Source: a virus | Virus record (IMG/VR): IMGVR_UViG_3300017744_000100 | Span: 1-28,942 of that record | Reading direction: 5' to 3' (one strand) | DNA: 28,942 bases | In this document: positions 16,320-24,407 of the stretch, piece after piece | Layout: the number at the start of each line of letters is the position of its first letter | Numbering within the stretch: position 1 is the first letter of the stretch | Translations under genes and position numbers: made by a program | Notes under the pieces: generated by a model | The model's input: only the letters and a program-made list of their open reading frames with translations | What the model was told of the DNA's origin: nothing | Databases searched by the model: none

Positions 16320-17459
16320 TTAAAAATCACTACCAGCACTTCCCCCACCAAAGTTACCCCCAGCAAATCCACCATTGCCTCTAGAGCCTACAGAATTGTT
16401 TATAGGAAAATCCGCATAAAATTGGGGTTCTTGGGGCATTGCTACCCTAGTATTATCGGGTTCAGCTATAAATGGCTGAATTATAAATGGATCTGGGTTA
16501 TATATTTCAGAGGGTGTGTTTACTATAGGAGTTCCTTCTTCAGGGGAAGTTGAAGGAGGATCTACTTGCCCCTTTTTTACATTTTCAATACCTGGTAATA
16601 TAAAAGGAGCTGCTGCTAAATCAAATTCTCTATTTTCGGGGGCAAAGTCATGAATTGGCTGGAATTGACAGCTTACATCTAATACATGAGGATGTTGGGT
16701 AACACCTCCTTCTTCAAGATTGATTTCCCAAGGATAGCTTTTAGACCATTTTAAATTTATACCTGTGAAAAAGCCGGGGATATCGTTAATCCATTCACCT
16801 ATAGTTATTCTATTAAATTTACCCCTCATTCTTTTTTTATTTCCCGAATATTCAGGTGCTGTTTGGGCTACTAAATAATTAAGTTTTTGATAAAGTGGGG
16901 TAATTTCTTGTCTAGATTGAGCTGCTATTTTGAAACTAAAATTAATTTTCCTATCAAATTCATTATAGGTCCAAAATTTTTCAGCTCTACCATTATATTT
17001 GTAAGAGTTCCACCCACCAGTATAATCATCTCCTAAATCTTCTAAAAGAGCTCTAAATAATAAAACCCTTGTATCTTCGGGATCAATTGGATTAATAACG
17101 GATATTTTAAATTTAATTAAATCTTTGTAAAGAAACCCATCAGGGCCCATTAAATTACCATCATCTTGTGGTGTAATAAGAGGTAATAAATTAATTTTAT
17201 CCTGAGACCCTACATTAGGTATAGTGTAATCTATATTTCCCTCACCTTCAATTTCTATAGTAGCTGCCGTGGGGATTCCTACTCTACGTTCTATATGTTG
17301 GGTTTGGGTAGAGAAATTTTTTATATTACTATTAGATACCTTAGTATAATCATCCTCAGGAGTATTAACTAATTCATCATACTTTTCAAATATAGCATGA
17401 TTTGAACTACGAACTTTATTTCTAAAGTTTTCTTCGTTATATTTGTTAATTAAACCCAT
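16320..17459 (-). CDS. Baseplate/tail-tube junction protein (gp48/gp54-type)
   Basis: This 379-aa protein has a central segment I associate with baseplate-to-tube connector proteins of T4-like phages: FDRKINFSFKIAAQSRQEIT (residues about 170-189), followed by PLYQKLNYLVAQTAPEYSG, RITIGEWINDIPGFFTGINL and SYPWEINLEEGG. The C-terminal 100 residues are low-complexity, first Pro-rich then Gly-rich (GGFAGGNFGGGSAG). It directly follows the tape measure gene with a one-base TAATG junction, the place where tube-initiator genes often lie. Whether it equals gp48 or gp54 is not decided by these motifs. Confidence 0.65.
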   Translation of the reverse strand: MGLINKYNEENFRNKVRSSNHAIFEKYDELVNTPEDDYTKVSNSNIKNFSTQTQHIERRVGIPTAATIEIEGEGNIDYTIPNVGSQDKINLLPLITPQDDGNLMGPDGFLYKDLIKFKISVINPIDPEDTRVLLFRALLEDLGDDYTGGWNSYKYNGRAEKFWTYNEFDRKINFSFKIAAQSRQEITPLYQKLNYLVAQTAPEYSGNKKRMRGKFNRITIGEWINDIPGFFTGINLKWSKSYPWEINLEEGGVTQHPHVLDVSCQFQPIHDFAPENREFDLAAAPFILPGIENVKKGQVDPPSTSPEEGTPIVNTPSEIYNPDPFIIQPFIAEPDNTRVAMPQEPQFYADFPINNSVGSRGNGGFAGGNFGGGSAGSDF

Positions 17460-20400
17460 TATGCAAAGTTATCTGAAGGTAATCTTCTTATTGTATTAAT
17501 ATCTCCTTTTTGTCCTGAAGCACCAAAACTGTCATTGACTACTTTAACTTTACCTTGGCCTTCTTTTAATGCTGCTACCATTGGGGGTAACATTGCACTT
17601 ATAGTAGCGGTAACAGTTTCAGCAATTAATGGCTGTAAGTTATCAATAAATACTTGAGAATCGCTAATTTTTTCACCTTCTGAAGGAGTAGTTATAGGTG
17701 TTTCTATAGAAGGATCAGTTTTGGGTTCTTGTGCTTTAAATAATTTGACTTTTTCTTCCTTAATCCCCTGACCCCCAGTAACTGATATTTCAGCTCTTGC
17801 TATTTTTTCACCTATTTGTTGTAATTCAGTATTTGTACCTAATTTAGTAACTGTGTTTACAACTGCGTCTACAATTTCTAATGATTTATCAGAAAACCTT
17901 TCAATTGGTATATCTTGTTGTCCATCTCTTAAATCAACTAATCCTGCTTGGGCTTTTAGGGTATCTAAAGTAGGTGTAGTAGTAGTTAAAACCCCTATAG
18001 CAGTATTTATTTGTTCTGTAGTAAGAGTTAATATGCGTTCTAATACAGGTGTATTAACAGTTTCTGGTTCTGGTGTTGCAACGGAAATGCCTGGTACTAT
18101 TTCTGTAGGTGGTTCTAGGTTAACTGGTGTAACTTCTGCCATAGTAGTACCGGAAGCTAATTGGGTAGGAGAAATAGTTGTAGGTAATGTATTAGCAGTG
18201 ATTGCAGTTAATTTTTCTAAATTAGTAGCAGCATTAGAAGTTGCTACAGAAAGATTCTCAGTATTTGTAGTTAATGTCTCTTGGGTTGTTGTAGTAGGAG
18301 GAGTTGTGACTGAAATACCTGGAACTATTTCTGTATTGTTTAATGTGTTTTGTTTAGTAATAAGATTTGCTAATGAACTAACAGGTTCATTTATAGTAGA
18401 GGTAGTAGTAACTGGTACGGCTTCAGGAATTGTAGGTTCAACTGTTGTTGTAGTTGTTAGAGGGGATACAGTAGGGGTTTTAGGTTCAGTTGCGTTAGCA
18501 GTTGTAGTAACAACATTTACATTACCTTTTATGTCTGCTAGGGGTTCTAATACAGATGCATCTAAAGTATTTAAAGAAGTAGCTAATAAAGCAATACTAG
18601 TTGCCATTCCTTTTATAGCAGTGTTAGCCAAATCTAACTTAGGAGCCATTTCTGCTATAGGACTAAGAGCTTTACCAACTACAAGTAAACCAATAGATGC
18701 TAAACCTATTGGTATTAAAGCAGCTCCAAATACAGTTAATCCTACTGCTAGTGCGGGAAGTGCTACAGCTAATCCTAATAACTGTGCGGGGTTTAAAGCA
18801 TTGATAGATTCACTAAAAGAGGTAAGTCCAGGAGCTGCTATTTCTAAGGCTTTACCAACAGGTATTAATGCTAATCCTAATACTGCTAATGCCCCGGCGC
18901 CCATTAAAACAAATGGAGCAATAGTTCCTAAACCAGCAGCCGCAATTCCTAATAAAGTTAAAGAAGCTGCAAAACCTATCATAGCAGATACATCTAATCC
19001 CTCAAGTAAACTAAATGCAAAGGCCGCTGGGATAAGAGCAGCACCTACAGCTGCTAATCCTATAGCACCCATTAATACTTGAGGTAATATATTACCGAGT
19101 AACGCAGCAGCACCTCCTAATACTCCTAATGCTATACTAAATCCTATCATAGAACCTACATCTACACCTTTAAGTAAACTAAAGGCAGCAGCTGCGGCTG
19201 CTATGGGAACTGATAAAGCAGTTAATGCTAAGGATCCTTTAAGCATACGGGCTAGATTATCACCAAAAAATCCAATACCTCTACCTACTGCTTTAAGTCC
19301 TTTTTCAGCTAAATTACCAACAGCACCTATTATAGCAATACCCGGTGATGCAATTGCAAGAGTTAATATACCAGGAGCAACAGTTATTAATCCTAATCCC
19401 CCAAGTAATGTTTCACTTTTACCAAATTCAGCTACTCCGTCTGATATACTAGCCATAGATTCTTTTATCTTTTCAGAATTAAGACTTTCTACAGCTTTCA
19501 ATCCTAATGAACTAGCACCTAATAATAATAAACCTGGGGCGGCAATTGTTAGTCCTATAGCACCCATTATTATATTGGCATTGCCAAATTTACCTATACC
19601 TTCTGCTAACCCACCCATAGCTTCTTGAGTGGCTTCCGCTCCTATATCTGATAGATTTTTAAGACCCCCTACAGACATTGACAACAATACTAATCCTGGG
19701 GAGGCAATTAATAAGCCTACAGAACCTAAAATTACTTTTACAGTGCCAAATTCTTCTACTCCTCCAGCAATCCCCGCCATAGCTTCTTGTAATGCTTCTC
19801 CTTTAACTTCTCCTAATTTATTTAAACCATCAGCGGCTTTACTTAAAATAAATAAACCAGGTGATGCAATTGTTAAAGCTAAACCACCTTTTACTACTTC
19901 CATACTAGCAAAGGCTTTAAGGCCCTCAGCTATGTTTTTCATTTTAGTTTTAAGCATGGAACCGTCGTCCATAGAGGGAGAAATATCAGCTACAGCTGCT
20001 GTAGGATTTGTTCCAGGTTTAAATACACCTGCTGCATTAGCTGCTTCTTCACTTACCATTCTACCAGTAGCCATATCACGAAATCTACCTCCTCCAGCCA
20101 TTCTTGGATCGAATTCTATACCAGCGGCTTGGTCTTGGACGCCTGTAAAACTGTTTTTAATTCCATTAAAGAACCCCTTAAGTCCTTCACCACCACTACT
20201 AAGACCACTTACTAATTTAGTTCCTAAGTCTCCAGCTTTAGAAACTAGACTACCTATTCCCTTTCCTATATCCCCTATTTTAGTTACTATACCTCCTACA
20301 GAAGCAGATATACCTGAAAAATTAAGAGCAATAAGACCAGCTGCTATAACCTTTAATATATCAGGTACTTTAGTTAAGAGTGTAGTAAGCGCCTTAACAG

Positions 20401-22687
20401 GAGTTAAGATAAGGTTTAATGCTGATGCTACTGGTCCTATAATTACAGATGCTACATCTACAAGGGCATCTAATAATTCTCCTACAGGACCACCTAATAA
20501 TTCACCAAATAATTTTTGAAGTTTTATAACGGCATCATTAAATTTATCCTGTGCACTTCTTTGTTCTTGTATTTGAACTACTGCTTCAGCTAATGTTTCT
20601 GCTTGGCCTGTGTCTTTTAATTTTTGGGCGGCTGCTAACTGTTCATCAGTTAAATCTTTTGCATCCGCAATACCTTTATTAATGGCTTCCTGTCTAATTA
20701 AAACACCACTTAATTGATTAACATTCATACCAAGTGATTCTGCAAGTTTTTGTCTTTGTAAGACATTCATACTTTCAAATTCACTTATAGTACCTACTTG
20801 ACTTGCTATTTCTCTAGCTAATGTAGCTTGATCACCCGCTAACGCGGCCGCCCTAGCTCGTTCAAGATTTAATTGTTTACCTGTGAGTAACTCGGCTTCT
20901 AATTCGGATTCAATACTCCCCTGGAAGTCAAGGAGCTTGCTAGATATCGCGTTTAAATCGCCTAATTCTATACCTAACTTTTTAACTTCAGCTAATGTTT
21001 TACCAATAGCTTCTGGTTGTCTTCCAAATAGAATTAACTGCTCATTAGTTAGATCAGCAGTATCTTCCATTATTTCTTTCATATTAACAGTAATACCCAA
21101 TGTTTTAGCTTGTTGGGCGGCTGCTAATGCTGATTTACCCGCAAATTCAGTAGCACTTTCACCTGTTGAGGCGCTTGCTAATGTTAATTTAGCGGCTTGT
21201 TGAGCTGATAATCCTATTTTTTCTGTTAATCTTACAAAATTAACAAGTGTATCACTACTAAATTGAACCCCTAAATTTAGTTCTTTATTTAATTCTGATT
21301 GTGCTGCTAATAATCTTTCGGTATTAATGGCAGTATCCATCGTATTAGCTGAAATACTAGTAAACTCATTTCTTATTTTAGTAGCTTGGGTTTCAGTTAC
21401 ACCTAAATTTTTAGATAAATCTGTTACCTCAGAGTTAAATTGTAAACCTTTAGCTACTAAGAATGTAAATATAGCAGCAGGGTCGGTAAGTATTTCTTTA
21501 AGATTTCCAAAAGAACGTTTTAATAATTCGGCCATTATTTGGCCCCTACCAGTCATAGCTACTTGATCTGCTAAAGCGTTATTACTAGCAGCTTGGCTCT
21601 TTAATCTTTCAGCTAAAGCAGTATTACCTGCCTCTTCAGCTTCTAAAGCTTGTTTAGATAAATCTATAGCAGAATTTCTTAGGTTAGTTTGTTCTACTAA
21701 TGCCTCTCTGGCTAAATTTTTAACATCTTCTACATCTTCGGATCTAAAAATACTACTAAAACCAGGAATTTTACTAAAGCTACCTAATAATGCCCCAGTT
21801 ATTCCCATTCTTTTATTTAATTCTTTTTCTCTTTCTATAGAAGCTTGAATTTGATCTTGTAATATTTTAAAGGCTTTTATCCCTTCGGCGGTTTCAGCAT
21901 TAAATTCTATAGCGGCTAAAATACGTCTTCGTTCTAAATCTGTTAGTTGGGTTTGGGCTCCTATTTCATCCTGAAGAGCAGCTGCTTCCTCGTTTGTTAA
22001 GGTTACTCCCTGTTTAGCTTTATCTAAAGCATCATTAGCTAATTGGTTGCGTTTTCTATCGGTTTCAATTGCTGCTATTTTTTCGTTTAAAATAGTTGCT
22101 TGTTCTGAATTACCTTCTCGTATAGCTTGATTTAAATCATCTTGAGCTTCTTGTGCTTCAAAACTAAGTTGTCTAGATTTATTAGCAATAGAAACACTTT
22201 CTAAACGTTTAGCCCCTTCTTGTGCTTGTAATTGTAGTCTTTTTTCTTGGACATCAAGAACCTGTTCTTGGTTCTTCATGTATTTAACACTTCTAACGTA
22301 TGTTAAATCAGCATCATCTGCTATTGAATTAGCAGATTGTCTTATATTTTTAAAGGTTTTACCAATTCTATTACTTAAATCACTTTGGTTAGTAATAGAT
22401 TCTACAACATTATTTAGTTGTTCTAATACATTTCCTAAATCACTACTGTAATTGTTAGTGCTAAAGCTAAGACCTTCGGCTTTAATATTTAGATCATTAT
22501 AAAGGTCTTTTAAGCCTTGGGAATTTCCTTCTACGTCATTAAGAGCATCTCTATAGCTCTCAATTTCTTTTCTAATAGTTTTTTCAGATATACCCCTTTC
22601 TTTAAGAAGTTCTTCATACTCTCTTATTACAGATAGAATTTCTTCTCTTAGTTTTTGTTCTTCAGAAAGTTGGTCGTTATCAGCCAT
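17459..22687 (-). CDS. Tail tape measure protein
   Basis: At 1742 aa this is the longest gene, and its features are those of a tape measure protein. The first 350 residues are helical and coiled-coil, rich in Glu, Gln, Asn and Lys. A middle part holds ordered helices (about 400-700) and a hydrophobic stretch (about 745-790). Then come two families of hydrophobic Ala/Gly/Leu repeats, 54 aa each (starting at residue 930) and 56 aa each (starting at residue 1149). A long Thr/Pro/Val-rich linker (about 1390-1580) precedes a polar end. At the 1.5 angstrom per residue usual for tape measures the tail would be roughly 260 nm. It follows the gp26-like gene and its ATG-less extension, which fits tail-chaperone organisation. 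Confidence 0.92.
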   Translation of the reverse strand: MADNDQLSEEQKLREEILSVIREYEELLKERGISEKTIRKEIESYRDALNDVEGNSQGLKDLYNDLNIKAEGLSFSTNNYSSDLGNVLEQLNNVVESITNQSDLSNRIGKTFKNIRQSANSIADDADLTYVRSVKYMKNQEQVLDVQEKRLQLQAQEGAKRLESVSIANKSRQLSFEAQEAQDDLNQAIREGNSEQATILNEKIAAIETDRKRNQLANDALDKAKQGVTLTNEEAAALQDEIGAQTQLTDLERRRILAAIEFNAETAEGIKAFKILQDQIQASIEREKELNKRMGITGALLGSFSKIPGFSSIFRSEDVEDVKNLAREALVEQTNLRNSAIDLSKQALEAEEAGNTALAERLKSQAASNNALADQVAMTGRGQIMAELLKRSFGNLKEILTDPAAIFTFLVAKGLQFNSEVTDLSKNLGVTETQATKIRNEFTSISANTMDTAINTERLLAAQSELNKELNLGVQFSSDTLVNFVRLTEKIGLSAQQAAKLTLASASTGESATEFAGKSALAAAQQAKTLGITVNMKEIMEDTADLTNEQLILFGRQPEAIGKTLAEVKKLGIELGDLNAISSKLLDFQGSIESELEAELLTGKQLNLERARAAALAGDQATLAREIASQVGTISEFESMNVLQRQKLAESLGMNVNQLSGVLIRQEAINKGIADAKDLTDEQLAAAQKLKDTGQAETLAEAVVQIQEQRSAQDKFNDAVIKLQKLFGELLGGPVGELLDALVDVASVIIGPVASALNLILTPVKALTTLLTKVPDILKVIAAGLIALNFSGISASVGGIVTKIGDIGKGIGSLVSKAGDLGTKLVSGLSSGGEGLKGFFNGIKNSFTGVQDQAAGIEFDPRMAGGGRFRDMATGRMVSEEAANAAGVFKPGTNPTAAVADISPSMDDGSMLKTKMKNIAEGLKAFASMEVVKGGLALTIASPGLFILSKAADGLNKLGEVKGEALQEAMAGIAGGVEEFGTVKVILGSVGLLIASPGLVLLSMSVGGLKNLSDIGAEATQEAMGGLAEGIGKFGNANIIMGAIGLTIAAPGLLLLGASSLGLKAVESLNSEKIKESMASISDGVAEFGKSETLLGGLGLITVAPGILTLAIASPGIAIIGAVGNLAEKGLKAVGRGIGFFGDNLARMLKGSLALTALSVPIAAAAAAFSLLKGVDVGSMIGFSIALGVLGGAAALLGNILPQVLMGAIGLAAVGAALIPAAFAFSLLEGLDVSAMIGFAASLTLLGIAAAGLGTIAPFVLMGAGALAVLGLALIPVGKALEIAAPGLTSFSESINALNPAQLLGLAVALPALAVGLTVFGAALIPIGLASIGLLVVGKALSPIAEMAPKLDLANTAIKGMATSIALLATSLNTLDASVLEPLADIKGNVNVVTTTANATEPKTPTVSPLTTTTTVEPTIPEAVPVTTTSTINEPVSSLANLITKQNTLNNTEIVPGISVTTPPTTTTQETLTTNTENLSVATSNAATNLEKLTAITANTLPTTISPTQLASGTTMAEVTPVNLEPPTEIVPGISVATPEPETVNTPVLERILTLTTEQINTAIGVLTTTTPTLDTLKAQAGLVDLRDGQQDIPIERFSDKSLEIVDAVVNTVTKLGTNTELQQIGEKIARAEISVTGGQGIKEEKVKLFKAQEPKTDPSIETPITTPSEGEKISDSQVFIDNLQPLIAETVTATISAMLPPMVAALKEGQGKVKVVNDSFGASGQKGDINTIRRLPSDNFA
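18908..19243 (-). repeat. 56-aa (168-nt) tandem repeat in the tape measure gene
   Basis: Two full units of exactly 56 codons abut (19243-19076 and 19075-18908). They share the frame FSLL(K/E)G(V/L)DV followed by MIGF and LLG at the same spacing. A third unit begins at 18907 (LMGAGALAVLGLALIPVGKA) and then decays. These are coding repeats of hydrophobic helices, not a mobile element. Confidence 0.8.
19415..19900 (-). repeat. 54-aa (162-nt) tandem repeat in the tape measure gene
   Basis: Three full units of exactly 54 codons abut (19900-19739, 19738-19577, 19576-19415). Each has a GL(x)IA(S/A)PGL hydrophobic core, then an EAM or ESM helix, ending in EFG or KFG. A partial unit precedes them (ending at 19901) and a fourth begins at 19414 (LLGGLGLITVAPG) before diverging. 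Confidence 0.85.
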
Positions 22688-22717
22688 ATACTATAGGGGT
22701 ATTCTGGTATAAATATT

Positions 22718-22753
22718 AAAAAATATAAGGTGATGTTAATACACCACCTTATA
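22718..22753 (-). terminator. Hairpin terminator just upstream of the tape measure gene
   Basis: A 9-bp stem (TATAAGGTG/CACCTTATA, 22724-22732 with 22745-22753) with a 12-nt loop is followed on the minus strand by TTTTTT. It lies three bases after the stop of the ATG-less frame. The stem is A/T-rich, so it may only attenuate. An A/T-rich AATATTTATACC stretch behind it could restart transcription for the tape measure gene. Confidence 0.65.
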
Positions 22754-22755
22754 AT

Positions 22756-23034
22756 TTATATTTCATTTTTTAATCCTGAGTCCTTAGGAATGTTATCCCA
22801 ATCTATATCAAAGTCTTCAAATGTTTCCATTGCTTTTTGATCATTGGTTTTTCCATTAGCTGCTTCCTCTTGTTTTTTATGTATATCACTTATTTTATTT
22901 ATGTAATAACGCCTCATATAAACAGGCATATTCCATACATCTTCGAATAAAAATCCTCCCTTTCCCCAGTAGACGAGATCGAATACCTCGTCAAGTATTA
23001 CTGGTTTATACCTGGAGGTCAGGCCAAAAGAAAT
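22756..23034 (-). CDS. ATG-less reading frame, probable +1 frameshift extension of the tail chaperone
   Basis: Between the gp26-like stop (23006) and the tape measure gene the minus strand has an open frame from after a TGA (23035-23037) to TAA (22756-22758). It encodes about 90 residues, with segments EVFDLVYWGKGGFLFEDVW, NMPVYMRRYYINKI and a charged tail ending DWDNIPKDSGLKNEI. The W...GGF...NMP.Y.RR.Y pattern resembles small conserved proteins next to tape measure genes in T4-like phages. No ATG, GTG or TTG lies in this frame before the conserved part; the first ATG falls inside NMPVYM. It overlaps the end of the gp26-like gene in the +1 frame, so it is most simply reached by frameshifting, as in lambda gpG-gpGT (known there as -1). 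A sequencing indel or a rare start codon are alternatives. Confidence 0.7.
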   Translation of the reverse strand: MSFGLTSRYKPVILDEVFDLVYWGKGGFLFEDVWNMPVYMRRYYINKISDIHKKQEEAANGKTNDQKAMETFEDFDIDWDNIPKDSGLKNEI

Positions 23035-23767
23035 TCACTCCGATGGGAATTTGGACATCACTAACAATAGTGCCATCCTCTCCTTCGAAGTTAAACGTAA
23101 GATCTACGTCAGGGGAAATTTCTTTAATATAGTTTCTTAATGAACGAGAATCTCGTGCTAACAATTCATCATCTACAAATTCTCTAATTTTATTATTATC
23201 GGTTTCACCATCAACTGATACTATTGTATGTTTTAAACGAGTAGTTAGTTCGGCTTCACGTTTCATTTTACGAAGATTTTTAAGTTCAAGCTGGATGTTG
23301 TCTTCATCTCCCTGGCTTAATAATTTAAATACTACTTTCCGGCCTGAAAGGGGTAATTCATATTCAAATAAATTATTACCGGGTTCTTTAACTAAACCTT
23401 CATTAAGTTCTTTATCATTAACTAATGATAAATCAACCATTACTTCTTCATCTTCATTAGTGCCAGGATTAGTATAATTAAATACATAATGTGGGCCATA
23501 ACCATAAACCCTTGCAGCTACCATAATAGCATTTTTATCACCAATTAAAATATCTTTAAAGCTAATAGGTGAAACAACTAGTGCTTCAAGTAATTTATCA
23601 ATCACTACACCGGATTTAATATAAGTTTGGTTAGTGAGGATATCTTCCTCTTTTGCGGTCATATATTTAACCTCAACTGTGCCATTTCTAAGAGGAGATC
23701 CTTCAGGATACAGAAGACCTTTTGATGGTAGGCTTACCATTTCTGTTTGTAACTTTTTTTCAGCCAT
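23006..23767 (-). CDS. T4 gp26-like baseplate hub / tail assembly chaperone
   Basis: This protein matches the T4 base plate protein (gp26-like) family: SLPSKGLLYPEGSPL near the N-terminus, then VKYMTAKEEDILTN, VVIDKLLEALV, DILIGDKNAIMVAARVYGYG and a DLSLVNDKEL segment. It lies just before the tape measure gene. An ATG at 23785 would give 259 aa, but I prefer the second ATG at 23767 (MAEKK, 253 aa). The promoter-like CAATAA element is then 18 bases from the start, as at the first sheath gene, and the first ATG touches that element. The terminal codons TTC TTT TGG CCT form a candidate +1 slippery site leading into the next frame. Confidence 0.82.
   Translation of the reverse strand: MAEKKLQTEMVSLPSKGLLYPEGSPLRNGTVEVKYMTAKEEDILTNQTYIKSGVVIDKLLEALVVSPISFKDILIGDKNAIMVAARVYGYGPHYVFNYTNPGTNEDEEVMVDLSLVNDKELNEGLVKEPGNNLFEYELPLSGRKVVFKLLSQGDEDNIQLELKNLRKMKREAELTTRLKHTIVSVDGETDNNKIREFVDDELLARDSRSLRNYIKEISPDVDLTFNFEGEDGTIVSDVQIPIGVNFFWPDLQV
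23024..23032 (-). other. Candidate +1 ribosomal frameshift site TTC TTT TGG
   Basis: In the gp26-like frame the codons read TTC TTT TGG, eight codons before the stop. A phenylalanine tRNA on TTT can re-pair with the overlapping TTT one base on, putting the ribosome in the frame of the ATG-less ORF with GGC as next codon. The stop codon of that frame (TGA, 23035-23037) lies upstream of this point, so the shift must occur between it and 23006. Confidence 0.5.
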
Positions 23768-23785
23768 GTTTATAACTTTAGTCAT

Positions 23786-23800
23786 TTATTGTTACATATA
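23786..23800 (-). promoter_or_regulatory. Late-promoter-like element before the gp26-like gene
   Basis: The minus strand reads TATATGTAACAATAA directly behind a terminator. It shares TAT(A/T)TGTA and CAATAA with the elements before the tail tube and first sheath genes. It lies 18 bases upstream of the preferred start at 23767. Confidence 0.5.
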
Positions 23801-23815
23801 CATATATGAGTAGAT

Positions 23816-23840
23816 AAAAAGAAGCGCCAAAAGGCGCTTC
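23816..23840 (-). terminator. Rho-independent terminator after the tail tube gene
   Basis: An 8-bp G/C-rich stem GAAGCGCC/GGCGCTTC (23821-23828 with 23833-23840) with a 4-nt loop is followed on the minus strand by TTTTTATC. It lies 23 bases after the tail tube stop and just upstream of the promoter-like element of the gp26-like gene. Confidence 0.88.
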
Positions 23841-23863
23841 TTCTTTGTAGATATATTAATAAA

Positions 23864-24367
23864 TTAGAATCTTAATAAACAGTAATCCATTGCAAGAGTC
23901 ATGCTGATTGTTTGGGCAGTATTAGCATTTGACCAATCGGCATCTGAAAAGTCAACACTCTTAATGAATGTTCCTTTACATTCCCACTCTTCAACAACAT
24001 CACCAACTGGACCTAAAGAACGGAATTTAACATCTTTTTTATAAAAATCCTGATAACCATCTCTACCAGTTACGGATTCATGGTGTAGTCTAAACCAGTT
24101 CATTACAGCTTGGGCACCTGAAGGGTTAATAGGATCATATAATTCACATGTAATATCTCCCCAATTAACTTTACCTTTTAACTTTCTTTTGAGGTTAATG
24201 TGGTCAAGAGTAATTTCCTCGAATGAGGGTTTTGGTCTGTCAGCTTTTTTAACTAAGTAAGCTGGTACTCCTTCGATATCGAAGTAAAATCTGTTTTTAG
24301 TTTTGGGTTCGTATGTTTTATAAAACATACCGATTGTGCCCATATCATCGTTCTTTAAAATTCCCAT
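23864..24367 (-). CDS. Tail tube protein (T4 gp19-like)
   Basis: This 167-aa protein fits the contractile-phage tail tube family. It has FYFDIEGVPAYLVKKADRP near residues 28-46, then ITLDHINLKRKLKGKVNWGD and ITCELYDPINPSGAQAV, then WECKGTFIKSVDFSDADW close to the end, a series of strands typical of gp19-like proteins that stack as hexamers inside the sheath. It lies directly downstream of two sheath genes, the standard order. The leader is A-rich (ACAAAAATAAA before ATG) and a promoter-like element lies upstream, overlapping the end of the sheath gene, so the tube can be transcribed apart from the sheath. It ends at a strong terminator. Confidence 0.93.
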   Translation of the reverse strand: MGILKNDDMGTIGMFYKTYEPKTKNRFYFDIEGVPAYLVKKADRPKPSFEEITLDHINLKRKLKGKVNWGDITCELYDPINPSGAQAVMNWFRLHHESVTGRDGYQDFYKKDVKFRSLGPVGDVVEEWECKGTFIKSVDFSDADWSNANTAQTISMTLAMDYCLLRF

Positions 24368-24390
24368 TTTATTTTTGTTTTATCGTTGTT

Positions 24391-24407
24391 GGTTATTGAT
24401 ACATATA
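24391..24407 (-). promoter_or_regulatory. Late-promoter-like element before the tail tube gene
   Basis: The minus strand reads TATATGTATCAATAACC, matching TAT(A/T)TGTA followed by CAATAA, 25 bases from CAATAA to the ATG at 24367. It abuts the stop codon of the second sheath gene. Confidence 0.5.

Noticed and set aside
18908-19900. Regularly spaced repeats that might suggest a CRISPR array or minisatellite
   Set aside because: The 162-nt and 168-nt units are in frame within the tape measure gene, diverged at the DNA level and have no unique spacers.
17853-20519. Long plus-strand open frames (409, 141 and 296 codons) opposite the tape measure gene
   Set aside because: They mirror the biased codons of the Thr/Pro/Val-rich and Ala/Gly repeat parts of the minus-strand gene, have low-complexity products, and no promoter or initiation context. 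All other genes run on the minus strand.
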